From Streptococcus downei MFe28 (GTDB lineage Bacteria > Bacillota > Bacilli > Lactobacillales > Streptococcaceae): a DNA stretch of 64,000 nt. Position 1 is the first letter of the stretch, and every line of letters begins with the position of its first letter. The DNA lies in the NCBI RefSeq assembly GCF_900459175.1, contig NZ_UHFA01000002.1, forward strand, positions 2,154,956 through 2,218,955, read 5' to 3'. A program made the translations under genes and the position numbers. The notes below the pieces were generated by a model that was not told the DNA's origin, made no database searches, and saw only the letters and a list, made by a program, of their open reading frames with translations. Positions 26,031 to 35,274 of the stretch are shown in pieces.

Positions 26031-26129
26031 ATCTCAGCTTGCTCAAAAATGAGTGCTTGAGATAATTTGAAGGTTCAGGAAGAGTCCAATCTAATCCAAC
26101 AGCTTGAGACCCATTTTGGACCCTCTTCC
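26031..26129 (+). promoter_or_regulatory. Structured leader of fhuC with two stem-loops
   Basis: Hairpin 1: ATCTCA (26031-26036) with TGAGAT (26058-26063) and an inner short stem. Hairpin 2: GGAAGAGTCCA (26078-26088) with TGGACCCTCTTCC (26117-26129), with a two-base bulge. The SD follows 13 nt later. Might control expression; no known riboswitch is recognised. Confidence 0.4.
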
Positions 26130-26153
26130 ATCTCAAAAAGAAAGGAGGTTCAG

Positions 26154-26939
26154 ATGACTAAAATTCGTGCGGACCAAATTCAGGTGGCCTATGACAATCA
26201 CACCATTATTGATCACCTATCTCTGGAAATTCCAGAAGGGAAAATAACCACCATCATCGGTGCCAACGGCTGTGGTAAATCAACCCTGCTCAAGGCTCTA
26301 ACGCGGATTCACCCACTTAAGAAGGGAAGAATCTACCTCGATGGTCAAGCCATTGCTAGTCTACCCACCAAGGAAATCGCTAAGAAATTGGCCCTTCTCC
26401 CTCAGCAAACACAGGCTAGCAAGGGGATTTCTGTCTATGATCTCATTTCCTATGGTCGCTTTCCTCATCAAAAGTACCTGGGAAGCCTGACCAAAGAAGA
26501 CCGCAATGCCATTCATTGGGCCATGGAGGTCACCAAGGTTACGGACTTTGCTAACTTGGATGTTGATAGCCTGTCTGGTGGTCAACGCCAAAGGGTCTGG
26601 ATTGCTATGGCCTTGGCTCAGGATACCGACACTATCTTCCTAGATGAGCCAACCACCTATCTGGATATGAACCACCAGCTGGAAGTTCTGGAATTGCTCC
26701 AGAAACTCAACCAGAATACTGAAAAAACCATTGTTATGGTCCTGCATGACCTCAATCTATCCGCTCGCTTTTCTGATCTTCTGATTACCATGAAGGATGG
26801 TCAAATCCTCCATCAGGGTCCCGTTGCTCAGATTATGAGCGCTGACATTCTCAAGGAAATCTTCGGTATTAAGGCTCAGCTGACCGAAGACCCCATCACT
26901 AAACGTCCCCTACTGCTGACCTATCAGCTGATTAAATAG
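26154..26939 (+). CDS. fhuC: Ferric-siderophore ABC transporter, ATPase
   Basis: FepC/FhuC-type ATPase. Walker A GANGCGKST (36-44), signature LSGGQRQRVWIAMALAQDT, Walker B IFLDEPTTYLDMNHQLE and switch VLHDLNLSARFSD are all typical of iron-siderophore importers. ATG at 26154 follows AAAGGAGGTTCAG; the frame is open 87 bp further upstream but that part is the hairpin-rich leader. 261 aa. First gene of a four-gene operon. Confidence 0.92.
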   Translation: MTKIRADQIQVAYDNHTIIDHLSLEIPEGKITTIIGANGCGKSTLLKALTRIHPLKKGRIYLDGQAIASLPTKEIAKKLALLPQQTQASKGISVYDLISYGRFPHQKYLGSLTKEDRNAIHWAMEVTKVTDFANLDVDSLSGGQRQRVWIAMALAQDTDTIFLDEPTTYLDMNHQLEVLELLQKLNQNTEKTIVMVLHDLNLSARFSDLLITMKDGQILHQGPVAQIMSADILKEIFGIKAQLTEDPITKRPLLLTYQLIK

Positions 26940-26962
26940 ATAAGATTCACAGGAGAAATTCT

Positions 26963-27892
26963 ATGAAAAAAATAATGACAGCCCTCTTTGCCCTTCTTGC
27001 TGTATTTGTCCTTGTGGCTTGTGGCAATAACAAGCAGGCTCATAAAGACGAGGCCCTTTCATCCATGCCAAAGATTTCTGGCTTCACCTACTATGGCAAG
27101 GTTCCAAAAAATCCTAAGAAAGTGGTTAATTTTGCTTACTCCTATACTGGCTACCTGCTTGAGCTGGGTGTCAATGTCTCCAGCTATTCCTTGGATAACG
27201 AAATCAATAGCCCGGCCTTTGGTGATAAACTCAAGAAGGCTAAAAAATTGACCTCTGAAGATACCGAAGCGATTGCAGCCCAAAAACCAGACCTGATTAT
27301 CGCCTTTTCAACGGATAAGACTATCAAGCAACTCAAAGAAATTGCTCCCGTCCTAGTCATTGAGTACGGTAAACGCGACTACCTACAAATGCTGACGGAC
27401 CTGGGAAAGGTTTTTGACAAGGAAGACAAGGCCAAAACCTGGTTGACCAACTGGAAGAAGAAAACAGCTCAAGCTAAGGAAGAATTAAAGAGCTACCTGC
27501 CTGAAAATACCAGCTTCACCGTTATGGACTTCTATGATAAGGACATCTACCTCTACGGAAAAAATTGGGGGCGCGGTGGCGAACTCATCTATGATGTCCT
27601 GGGCTACTCTGCCCCACAAAAGGTCCAAGATGATGTCTTTAAAACAGGCTATTTCGGAGTTTCCCAAGAAGTCCTCGGCGATTATATCGGTGACTACGCC
27701 CTCCTCAATGTTAGCAAGGCAACCAAGCACTCAGCTGCTTCCCTGAAAGAAAGTGATGTTTGGAAAAATATTCCAGCCGTTCAAAACAAACACGTCCTAG
27801 AAGTTGAAGAAGAGCTCTTCTACTTCTCCGACCCTATGTCGCTTGACAAACAGCTTCCTGCCTTCGTCAAGGCTGTCAAAGAAGCCAATTAG
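26963..27892 (+). CDS. fhuD: Ferric-siderophore binding lipoprotein
   Basis: Substrate-binding protein of 309 aa (type III fold). Lipobox LVAC near residue 20, then mature protein; EDTEAIAAQKPDLIIAFSTDK is the family pattern. Delivers an iron chelate, probably a hydroxamate, to the FhuB/FhuG permease; the actual ligand is not certain. 23 bp after fhuC. Confidence 0.9.
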   Translation: MKKIMTALFALLAVFVLVACGNNKQAHKDEALSSMPKISGFTYYGKVPKNPKKVVNFAYSYTGYLLELGVNVSSYSLDNEINSPAFGDKLKKAKKLTSEDTEAIAAQKPDLIIAFSTDKTIKQLKEIAPVLVIEYGKRDYLQMLTDLGKVFDKEDKAKTWLTNWKKKTAQAKEELKSYLPENTSFTVMDFYDKDIYLYGKNWGRGGELIYDVLGYSAPQKVQDDVFKTGYFGVSQEVLGDYIGDYALLNVSKATKHSAASLKESDVWKNIPAVQNKHVLEVEEELFYFSDPMSLDKQLPAFVKAVKEAN

Positions 27893-27905
27893 ATTGGAAA
27901 ACACT

Positions 27906-28928
27906 ATGAAGAAGCCTTCTCTTCTGAAACAAAAGAATAAGCCAAATCTTACTTGGCTTGTTTTTTTCGTCATTCTCCTATTATTTACCTTGGCCTGCTA
28001 CCTTTCCTTGCGCTTTGGAGCCGTCAACTATAGTCAAGCCCAACTTTGGCAGATCCTGGGACATCCTTTTACGAATTCGGCTATGCAGGACATTGTTATT
28101 GATTTACGTCTACCCAGGCTCCTAGCGGCTACCCTAGTTGGGGCAGCCATGTCTCAGGCTGGTGCCATTATGCAAGGGGTGACCCGCAACCCCATTGCCG
28201 ACCCAGGCTTACTCGGCATCAATGCTGGTGCTGGGCTGGCCCTGATTTTAGGCTACGCCATCTTCGGCAGTCTCCATTACAATCTCATTCTCCTGCTCTG
28301 CCTCTTGGGGTCTCTCTTGGCGACCCTCCTAGTTCTGGGCTTGTCCTATCAGCCTAGACGAGGCTACCATCCCATTCGCCTGATTTTAGCTGGAGCCATG
28401 GTGGCTACTCTCTGCTCTGCCATAGGTCAAGCTGTCACCCTCTACTTCAATCTAGAAACCAATGTCATCGGCTGGCAGGCTGGAGGCTTTTCACAAATCA
28501 ATTGGAAGATGCTGGCCATAGTCGGTCCCCTGATTATTCTAGGGCTAGTTCTGGCTCAGCTTTTCTCCCACCAGTTGACTATTCTCAGCCTGGATGAGAC
28601 AGTCTCCAAATCTCTGGGTCAAAGGACCAACACCATCAGTTTTCTACTTCTGGGCATTGTCCTCCTCTTGTCAGCTGGGGCCGTAGCTCTGGTTGGTAGT
28701 ATCGCCTTTATCGGTCTAATTATTCCCCATTTTATTCGGGTTTTCATCGTCCGAGATTACCGCTACCTGCTCCCCTTAACAGCCTTTACCGGAGCCACTT
28801 TTATGATTTATGTAGATCTCCTCAGTCGTATCCTCAATCCTCCGACAGAGGTTCCCATTAGTGCCATTGTCTGCCTAGCAGGACTACCTTGCTTCCTCTG
28901 GCTGGTTAAAAAAGGAGGCGACTTATGA
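27906..28928 (+). CDS. fhuB: Ferric-siderophore ABC transporter permease FhuB
   Basis: FecCD-family permease, about nine helices. Typical: RLPRLLAATLVGAAMSQAGAIMQGVTRNPIADPGLLGINAGAG (about 62-104), GSIAFIGLIIPHFIR with the PHF/R contact and NPPTEVPISAI near the C-terminus. I take ATG at 27906 (MKKPSLL), 13 nt after the fhuD stop, giving 340 aa; the frame extends upstream inside fhuD but that part is not protein-like. Weak SD (GGAAA). Confidence 0.9.
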   Translation: MKKPSLLKQKNKPNLTWLVFFVILLLFTLACYLSLRFGAVNYSQAQLWQILGHPFTNSAMQDIVIDLRLPRLLAATLVGAAMSQAGAIMQGVTRNPIADPGLLGINAGAGLALILGYAIFGSLHYNLILLLCLLGSLLATLLVLGLSYQPRRGYHPIRLILAGAMVATLCSAIGQAVTLYFNLETNVIGWQAGGFSQINWKMLAIVGPLIILGLVLAQLFSHQLTILSLDETVSKSLGQRTNTISFLLLGIVLLLSAGAVALVGSIAFIGLIIPHFIRVFIVRDYRYLLPLTAFTGATFMIYVDLLSRILNPPTEVPISAIVCLAGLPCFLWLVKKGGDL

Positions 28929-29929
28929 TGACCAAGAAATCTTCCCTCAAAGTGCTAATCCTCCTGACCGCCTTATTGCTAACCGTCATATACCTTTCTC
29001 TTTCGCTGGGCTACAGTCATTCCTCTCTCACGGACCTTGGACGACTCTTGATTGGTCAGGGAGAACAGGCTCAAAATTTTATTATTACTCAGATTCGCTT
29101 GCCTCGGATTCTGGCCTGTCTAGTCGGCGGTGGTTCCCTAGCCCTAGGAGGTGTCCTTTTGCAGACCCTAACCAGGAATCCTCTAGCGGACTCTGGTATC
29201 CTGGGAATTAATGCTGGGGCAGGTTTGGTCATGACCATCATGATTGGCCTATCAGTAGATACTAGCTTGGAGGCAACCGCTTCTCTCCCCCTCTTTGCCA
29301 TGCTAGGGGGAGCAGCCGCTATCCTTCTCGTCTACCTTGTATCGCTGCAGAAAAATCACAGCATAAACCCCAACCGCTTGATTATCACGGGAGTTGGAAT
29401 TTCCAGTATGCTATCAGGCTTTATGGTAGCCATTCTCAGCTTGACGGATGACAATAAGATGACCAGCATTATCTCCTGGCTCAGTGGCAAGATTACAGGT
29501 AATGACTGGACCAGTCTGGCCATCTTCGCTCCCCTCTTAATCATCCTTTGGCTTCTAACCTTTAGTCGAAGCAGGGCCCTCAATATTATGGCTCTCAATG
29601 AGCAAACAGCTCTGGCTCTGGGACTGCGCCTGCAAAGGGAACGCCTCATCACCCTGAGTCTAGCGACTGCTCTAGCTTCACTTAGCGTCGTTCTGGTCGG
29701 TAATATCACCTTCGTAGGCCTGGTTGCTGGCCATATTAGCCATCGTCTCCTCGGTAGCCAACACCAAAATAGCCTACCAGCCTCGCTGATTATTGGCATG
29801 ATTCTTTTGACGAGCTCGGATACTATCGGCCGCCTGCTGCTGGTTGGAACAGGCATTCCAACAGGTATCATCGTCTCGGTCCTCGGTGCCCCTTATTTTC
29901 TCCATCTGATGCTAAAAACAGATAAGTAA
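28925..29929 (+). CDS. fhuG: Ferric-siderophore ABC transporter permease FhuG
   Basis: Second FecCD-type permease, 334 aa. LPRILACLVGGGSLALGGVLLQTLTRNPLADSGILGINAGAG and GNITFVGLVAGHISH are family motifs. ATG at 28925 overlaps the fhuB stop (TTATGATG), with GGAGG upstream inside fhuB, so translation is coupled. FhuB and FhuG would make the heterodimeric channel. Confidence 0.92.
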   Translation: MMTKKSSLKVLILLTALLLTVIYLSLSLGYSHSSLTDLGRLLIGQGEQAQNFIITQIRLPRILACLVGGGSLALGGVLLQTLTRNPLADSGILGINAGAGLVMTIMIGLSVDTSLEATASLPLFAMLGGAAAILLVYLVSLQKNHSINPNRLIITGVGISSMLSGFMVAILSLTDDNKMTSIISWLSGKITGNDWTSLAIFAPLLIILWLLTFSRSRALNIMALNEQTALALGLRLQRERLITLSLATALASLSVVLVGNITFVGLVAGHISHRLLGSQHQNSLPASLIIGMILLTSSDTIGRLLLVGTGIPTGIIVSVLGAPYFLHLMLKTDK

Positions 29930-30024
29930 CGGTTCAAAAGGTCGAAACACTGGGTATTAATACCAGTGAAAAAGTCAAGTGTCAAGAAAGCTGACTAGTA
30001 ATCAGAGAAAAAGTTTTATATAAG

Positions 30025-30078
30025 AAAAAACGAATGCAAGGATTCATAGAAGAATAGCAAGCCTGGCATTCGTTTTTT
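30025..30078. terminator. Bidirectional terminator between fhu and manganese operons
   Basis: AAAAAACGAATGC (30025-30037) and GCATTCGTTTTTT (30066-30078) form a 13-bp stem with A and T tails for both convergent operons. Confidence 0.8.
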
Positions 30079-30979
30079 TGTGTTCATAAAATTCATTTTC
30101 CTCGGTTCTACAAGGAAGGGTCTCACATGATTCTTCCTTGTAGTCCTTTTTTAACAGGCGCTTGTTAAAGAGCTTTTGCTTGGGTGACATCAGGAAACTG
30201 ATTAGGAAAATAGCTGTTGAGGTCAAGACGATGGTGGAGCCAACAGCCAGATTAAAACTATAACCGATAAAAAGTCCCAAAACTGACGAAAGCGCTCCTA
30301 GCCCGGCAGATAAAATCACCATCATCCGAAGACTATTGGCAAATAGATAGGCCGTTGCTGCGGGGGTAGAGTAACGATTAAAATAGTTCCAACACTCTGC
30401 ATAGCCGTTACCGAAACCACCGTTAAAAGGATCATCAGAAGGTAGTGGTAAAAACCAACTCTGATTCCCATGGTTCTGGCTAGGATAGGGTCAAAAGTGG
30501 TTAGCAAAAGCTTTTTGAAGAAAAGCAAGAGAAGCCCTAAGACCAGGGTTGAAACAAGCAAGGTCAGCCACTTATTACTATCTTGTACGGCAAGAATATT
30601 ACCAAAGAGAATATGGAAGAGATCCGTCGAACTATTGGCCAGACCAATAAGGATTACTCCCAGAGCTAGAAAGGAGGAAAAAGTAATACCGATTGCTGCA
30701 TTCCCTTTAATGAAACTATTTTCTTTGATGAAGGTGATAATGATAGCCGCCAGTAGCCCGCAAGCAATTGCCCCAAAGAAAAAATTAATTCCCAGCATAT
30801 AGGATAGGGCAACTCCCGGTAAAACAGCGTGGGAAATGGCATCCCCCATCAGGGACAGGGAACGCAAAACAATAAAGGGGCCAAGGGCACCAGCCACTAA
30901 ACCGATAACCAGAGCCGTTACCAAGGCATTTTGTAAAAAAATGATAGGTCCCAAGACCAGACAAAAATTCACCTAACAT
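30044..30979 (-). pseudogene. Manganese ABC transporter permease, two frameshifts
   Basis: MntB/SloB/PsaC-type permease. True start is ATG at 30979 (MLGEFLSGLGTYHF) with SD GGGGAGG. The frame is lost within 40 bp at a run of seven T (A7 at 30935-30941): with six T it would continue FLQNALVTALVIG, as in the family. It continues through SLMGDAISHAVLPGVALSY and GNILAVQDS to GTILIVTL, then breaks again near 30355: the LLI part of the conserved LLITPAATAY is short by about 7 bases; the rest (PAATAYLFANSLRMMVIL...) is in another frame. As read, no functional permease is made. The first break may be a sequencing error; the second is a larger loss. Confidence 0.8.
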
Positions 30980-30980
30980 T

Positions 30981-31679
30981 CTAGACCTCCCCCAAGAAAA
31001 CTAGGTTCCCAAAGGCTCGCTTCAAGTTATTCACCGTGAAATTAGTCTCCACAGGACCATATGCAACCAGCTCTTTATTCAAGATGATAAGCTGGTCAAA
31101 GTAATTCCTGACCCTACTTAAGTCATGATGAACAATCAAAATCAGTTTTCCATTAGCTTTCATCAGCCTCAAGAGCTCAACAATGATTTTCTCACTAAGG
31201 GCATCAACTCCAACAAAGGGCTCATCCAAAATGATAATATCAGCTTCTTGGACCAGGCAGCGTGCGAGTAGGGTGCGTTGAAATTGACCACCAGAAAGTT
31301 CAGACAGGGCCTCATTGGCGAAGTCCGTCAGACTAACTTCCTCTAGTGCTTGGCTTACCTTCTGCCAATCCTCTTTAGTCAAACAGCCAAAGGGCAACTG
31401 ACCTTGATAGCGTCCTAGACTGATGCACTCCTTGACCGTTATGGGAAAGTTATGGTCAAGCTGGCTTCTCTATTCTAGGTAAGCGATCTTTTTGCTTGAA
31501 AGGTCAACCTGGCCTTGTGACGGTATTAAGCCCAAGATGGCCTTAATCAGCGTTGACTTGCCAGCCCCATTAGGACCAATCAGGCCAACAAGTCCTGCCT
31601 CCTTTAACTCAAAACTTACCGATTCTAAAATTTTCTTGTCTTTCTGATAGCTGACATCAAGATTCTTCACACTTAACAT
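30981..31679 (-). pseudogene. Manganese ABC transporter ATPase, nonsense mutation
   Basis: Start ATG at 31679 with SD GAGGAGG. Walker A GPNGAGKST is intact. At 31470-31472 the codon for the Q-loop region is TAG (KIAYLE-stop-RSQLDHNFP); CAG would restore a 232-aa ATPase in the same frame. The rest is intact: signature LSGGQFQRTLLARCLVQ, Walker B IIILDEPFVGVD, switch VHHDLSRV. The stop is two bases from the permease start. A single base change explains the defect. Confidence 0.85.
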
Positions 31680-31690
31680 AGGAACCCTCC

Positions 31691-32611
31691 TCATTGACTA
31701 AGTCCCTGGGCAATCTTTTCCAGATTCCATTTCATCATGGCATAGTAACTATTCCCTTCTTGCCCTTGCTTTGCAATAGAGTCTGTAAAGATTTTCGCAT
31801 AAATGGGAACCCCACTATCCTTTGAGACGGCCTTCATGGGACGATCATCCACACTTGATTCGACAAAAAGGGCCGCTGGCTTTTGCTGTTTTAGCTTGTC
31901 TACCAGACTTCTGATCTGCTCAGGACTTCCCTCTTCCTCTGTGTTAATCTCCCAAATATAAGCAGAAGGCACTCCGTAAGCCTTGGAAAAATATTTAAAA
32001 CAACCTTCGCTGGTTACAATCAGCTTCCTGCTTTCTGGAAGATCAGCAAATTTTCTTTTGACCTCCTCATCTAGCTTAGCCAGTTTTGTAAGGTAGCTAT
32101 CACGATTCCTTTCATAAAATTTCTTATTTTTTGGATCCTTAGCTATCAATTGCTTGGCAATATTTCTAACATAGATGGCGCCATTTTCTAAATTCAGCCA
32201 AGCGTGTGGGTCTTCCTTGCCCCTTTCATTTTGCCCCTCTAGGTAGATGACATCCACACCATCGCTGACAGCGAAGTAATCCTTATTTTTCTTCTTTTGA
32301 GCATTCTTGACTAATTTACTAAACCAAGCCTGAGCACCATCCTCAAGATTAATCCCATTGTAAAAAATCAAATCCGCTTGAGAAGTCCTTTTGACATCCT
32401 CAGGTAGAGGTTCGTATTCATGTGGGTCCTTTCCTACAGGAACTATGCTATGTAGGTCAACCCTATCACCAGCAATTTCCTTGGTCATATCAGCAATAAT
32501 TGAATTGCTAGCTACCACCTTCAATTTTCCCTGAGATAAATTTCTCATTGAACAAGCTCCCAAACTTAAGATGGCAAAGAACATTAGTAATAGTAAAAAG
32601 CATTTTCTCAT
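31691..32611 (-). CDS. Manganese/metal-binding lipoprotein (LraI family)
   Basis: Extracellular metal-binding protein of the PsaA/ScaA/SloC type, 306 aa from ATG at 32611 (SD GGGAGGA). Lipobox LGAC (about residue 20). Metal ligands: His in [10 protein letters not shown], His in [15 protein letters not shown], Glu in [30 protein letters not shown], Asp in [11 protein letters not shown]. All are kept although the ATPase and permease genes behind it are broken. Such proteins also act as adhesins. First gene of the operon; an operator lies 48 bp upstream. Confidence 0.92.
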   Translation of the reverse strand: MRKCFLLLLMFFAILSLGACSMRNLSQGKLKVVASNSIIADMTKEIAGDRVDLHSIVPVGKDPHEYEPLPEDVKRTSQADLIFYNGINLEDGAQAWFSKLVKNAQKKKNKDYFAVSDGVDVIYLEGQNERGKEDPHAWLNLENGAIYVRNIAKQLIAKDPKNKKFYERNRDSYLTKLAKLDEEVKRKFADLPESRKLIVTSEGCFKYFSKAYGVPSAYIWEINTEEEGSPEQIRSLVDKLKQQKPAALFVESSVDDRPMKAVSKDSGVPIYAKIFTDSIAKQGQEGNSYYAMMKWNLEKIAQGLSQ

Positions 32612-32658
32612 CTTTCTTCCTCCCAAACCATCGATAAATAACTGTATTTATTTTTATG

Positions 32659-32674
32659 ATTAAGTTCGCTTAAT
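32659..32674. promoter_or_regulatory. Probable SloR/MtsR operator upstream of the manganese operon
   Basis: ATTAAG-TTCG-CTTAAT is palindromic with 6-bp arms and resembles the AATTAA/TTAATT half-sites known for SloR and ScaR. It lies about 50 bp before the lipoprotein gene start. Confidence 0.6.
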
Positions 32675-32893
32675 TATATTTTTGTGGTAATTTACAAATG
32701 ATATTTTGTCAACTAGAATTTTAATTTGTTATATATTCTAATAATAGGGTGGTAGCTAGAAAACTTGATATAAAGATAACTTTCAACTTCGACTTGTTCA
32801 AAATTACTACTTTCATGTTGTGAGTTTAATTCCGTTTTATGATATAATTATGGTATATGAAATTAAACTGTACAAACAGATTAAGGTGAGTTT

Positions 32894-34501
32894 ATGAGCC
32901 AAAAAATGTTAAATTTGAATGATATTATTAACTACATTTCTCAGCTACCTTTTGCGGACTTTAACAAAGTGGTGCGTCAGTATGCAAACAGCCAAAGAGT
33001 TGATGTCGCCGATACTATGAACTTTGTTGTGGTCTCAAACTTTGAAGAACATTTAGCAAAATTGGGTGTTAATAGCTCATGCCCTCAATGTAGTTCAACC
33101 TCAATCAGTAAATATGGTAAGCGAAACAATATCCAAGTTTTTAAGTGTAAAGATTGCTCTAAACGCTTCACACGCTTTTCAGGAACAGCCTTGGAGAAAA
33201 CAAGATGGCACTGGGACATTTGGCTTAAAGTTCTTGAAATGACCCTAAACGGCTACTCTATTGAAGATATGCGCAATGTTCTTATCAATGATTATGATTG
33301 TTTAGGGATTGATATTAAAACAGTTTGGTTGTGGCGCTTAAAACTTATCACTGCTATGGCTAATATGCCTATGCCAATCTTGAGTGGTGTCGTACAAGTA
33401 GACGAAACATTTGTTCGTGAAAGTCAGAAAGGGAGTCGTCACCTTAAATCAACTATCAGCCAAACTGACGTGCGCAAACCTCGCTATGGTCGTCAATCTT
33501 CTAAATATGGTGTCATGGGGTCTGAGTTCGCAACAGTTGTAACTGCCGTAGATAATCGTGGTTACTGTGTCTGTAAAGTTGCTAGTCTAGGTAAATTATC
33601 GACCGATATTTTCTATGACCTCTTTCATGATCATTTAGACAGCCCTGCATTTCTTTGTAGTGACGCTAACAGTATCTATGAAGATTACTGCCAAGTAACT
33701 AATACACCTCACTACGTTCGCCCTTCTAACTTCTTGAAGGTTATCGGCAATAAAGGATATGTTATCCAAGCAACTGATGAATTTGAGAAGCGTGCCAATA
33801 ACAAGATTTTGGAACATCTCTATTATGAAGGTGTCACTGACAAAATTACCAACCGTGGGGAAATCCTCTTTGATAAATTCAATGATATTAAATATCAAAA
33901 TAGCTTATCATTGGCTCGTGTTAATGAACTGCACAATGACATCAAACGCTTTATCAATCGTAATATGACCAATGTTTCTACTAAGTACCTTCAAGATTAT
34001 ATCGGTTATTTCACTTATATCCGTAATTGGAGAATAGAACACGGATACTACCCAACTTCTAAAGCAGACGCAGAAGCAATCTTTATTGAAATTTTGAAGA
34101 CAAAGAAAAACCTCACTTCAAGCGAAGTAAGGCAAAAAGAATTGGTGTTACCGAAACCAAGTTCTCGTTACATGGAAGTCTTGAAAGCAGAAACTAAGAA
34201 GGCTAGAACAGCTATTGATAATCCCTATTTCAAGTTTAACGAAGAAGATGGCGTTTATTCTTTTAATAAGCGTGAGTATCTCCTAGACCTCCCTAAAAGC
34301 CGTCTGTTTGAAATAGCTAAAGAGTGTCACTTAACCAAGTATCGCAAGTTGGCGCATTGGTCTTTGGTGTCTCTGATTTTAAAGCAGGATAACATTCAGG
34401 ATATTATTTATCAGCAGTTAGCTAAAGACAGGAACCAGCTTATTGATGAGGAAGATTTAGAGGTTATTAGGTCTAGTGTATATGCGCAGAGTTCTTTTTA
34501 A
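32894..34501 (+). CDS. IS1595-family transposase with C-terminal extension
   Basis: N-terminal zinc ribbon (CPQC...FKCKDC, about 62-93), then a DDE domain: VQVDETFV (Asp about 169), LCSDANSIYEDY (second Asp about 252), and NELHNDIKRFINRN...VSTKYLQDYIGYFTYIRNW. Usual IS1595 transposases have about 300 residues; this one has 535, the extra ending in LPKSRLFEIAKECHLTKYRKLAHWSLVSLIL, which resembles a SAP-like DNA-binding motif. SD AAGGTGAG. Its 3' end overlaps the convergent nuclease gene by 29 bp, so the two may have travelled together. I found no convincing terminal repeats or target duplication. Confidence 0.85.
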   Translation: MSQKMLNLNDIINYISQLPFADFNKVVRQYANSQRVDVADTMNFVVVSNFEEHLAKLGVNSSCPQCSSTSISKYGKRNNIQVFKCKDCSKRFTRFSGTALEKTRWHWDIWLKVLEMTLNGYSIEDMRNVLINDYDCLGIDIKTVWLWRLKLITAMANMPMPILSGVVQVDETFVRESQKGSRHLKSTISQTDVRKPRYGRQSSKYGVMGSEFATVVTAVDNRGYCVCKVASLGKLSTDIFYDLFHDHLDSPAFLCSDANSIYEDYCQVTNTPHYVRPSNFLKVIGNKGYVIQATDEFEKRANNKILEHLYYEGVTDKITNRGEILFDKFNDIKYQNSLSLARVNELHNDIKRFINRNMTNVSTKYLQDYIGYFTYIRNWRIEHGYYPTSKADAEAIFIEILKTKKNLTSSEVRQKELVLPKPSSRYMEVLKAETKKARTAIDNPYFKFNEEDGVYSFNKREYLLDLPKSRLFEIAKECHLTKYRKLAHWSLVSLILKQDNIQDIIYQQLAKDRNQLIDEEDLEVIRSSVYAQSSF

Positions 34502-35273
34502 TGACTTTGTATGAAATAGGGTCAAATTGATAATCAGTAAATAATTTTGAAGCTGGTATTATTTCTATCTCGCCTTTTCCAGTAGTTTCATCAAAATTGT
34601 AAACACGATATATAAATAAATCGCCTTCCTCTTTATGTAAATCAAAATACAAACGTTCATTCTCAGTCATATAAAACGGTGTGTCCAGACTACCTTTTGT
34701 TGTTTTTACTTCTAAGTATCTATCAGTTCCATCCTCATTCAGCGAAATAATGTCAAAACCTGCGCCATCTCCCTGAACATCGCTAAGATGAATAAGACGA
34801 CCTGTGTCTTGCGGAGCAAACTCTAATATTCTTTTCGTTTCGTATCGAATAACAAAATCTTCCCCTAAACGTCCTAATTCAGTCCGTCTTCCATTCAATC
34901 CCTGCCAATCAATTTTTTTAGGAAGAAATTTTGTTCTGATTTCAGTCCGCCTTTTTATTTCTTTATCAGTGATTACTGTAAGAGTTTGATTTGATTTTAG
35001 CCCCACAAGAATGGACCATCTAGCTGGTTTAACAGTTTTATCAATAGAATAGGTATCATAGTAAGTTTCTATCTCATTTTTCTGATGGGATACTACATTT
35101 CCTATTCGTTGCATAATTTTTGGTTCATTTCTTGTATTACTAGGTTCATTGTCATCATCATCAAAAGGGATAACCGTTTCTAATAATTTTTTGACATCAT
35201 TTGTTGTAAGTGTTCCGTATTGATTTAATAATACAGAAACTCCTTTCCTAATATCACTTTCTGAAGTTGCCAT
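34473..35273 (-). CDS. Putative restriction endonuclease with DUF3883-type nuclease domain
   Basis: 266-aa protein. N-terminal half is of unknown type; the C-terminal half has GAGFDIISLNEDGTDRYLEVKTTKGS followed by PFYMTENERLYFD, the DUF3883/NOV pattern, a PD-(D/E)xK-like fold with D, ExK and later E. Such domains occur in restriction and defence proteins. It directly follows an adenine methylase gene (1 bp after that stop), fitting the restriction half of a type II-like system. I infer, and do not prove, nuclease activity. Confidence 0.65.
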   Translation of the reverse strand: MATSESDIRKGVSVLLNQYGTLTTNDVKKLLETVIPFDDDDNEPSNTRNEPKIMQRIGNVVSHQKNEIETYYDTYSIDKTVKPARWSILVGLKSNQTLTVITDKEIKRRTEIRTKFLPKKIDWQGLNGRRTELGRLGEDFVIRYETKRILEFAPQDTGRLIHLSDVQGDGAGFDIISLNEDGTDRYLEVKTTKGSLDTPFYMTENERLYFDLHKEEGDLFIYRVYNFDETTGKGEIEIIPASKLFTDYQFDPISYKVIKKNSAHIH

Positions 35274-35274
35274 T

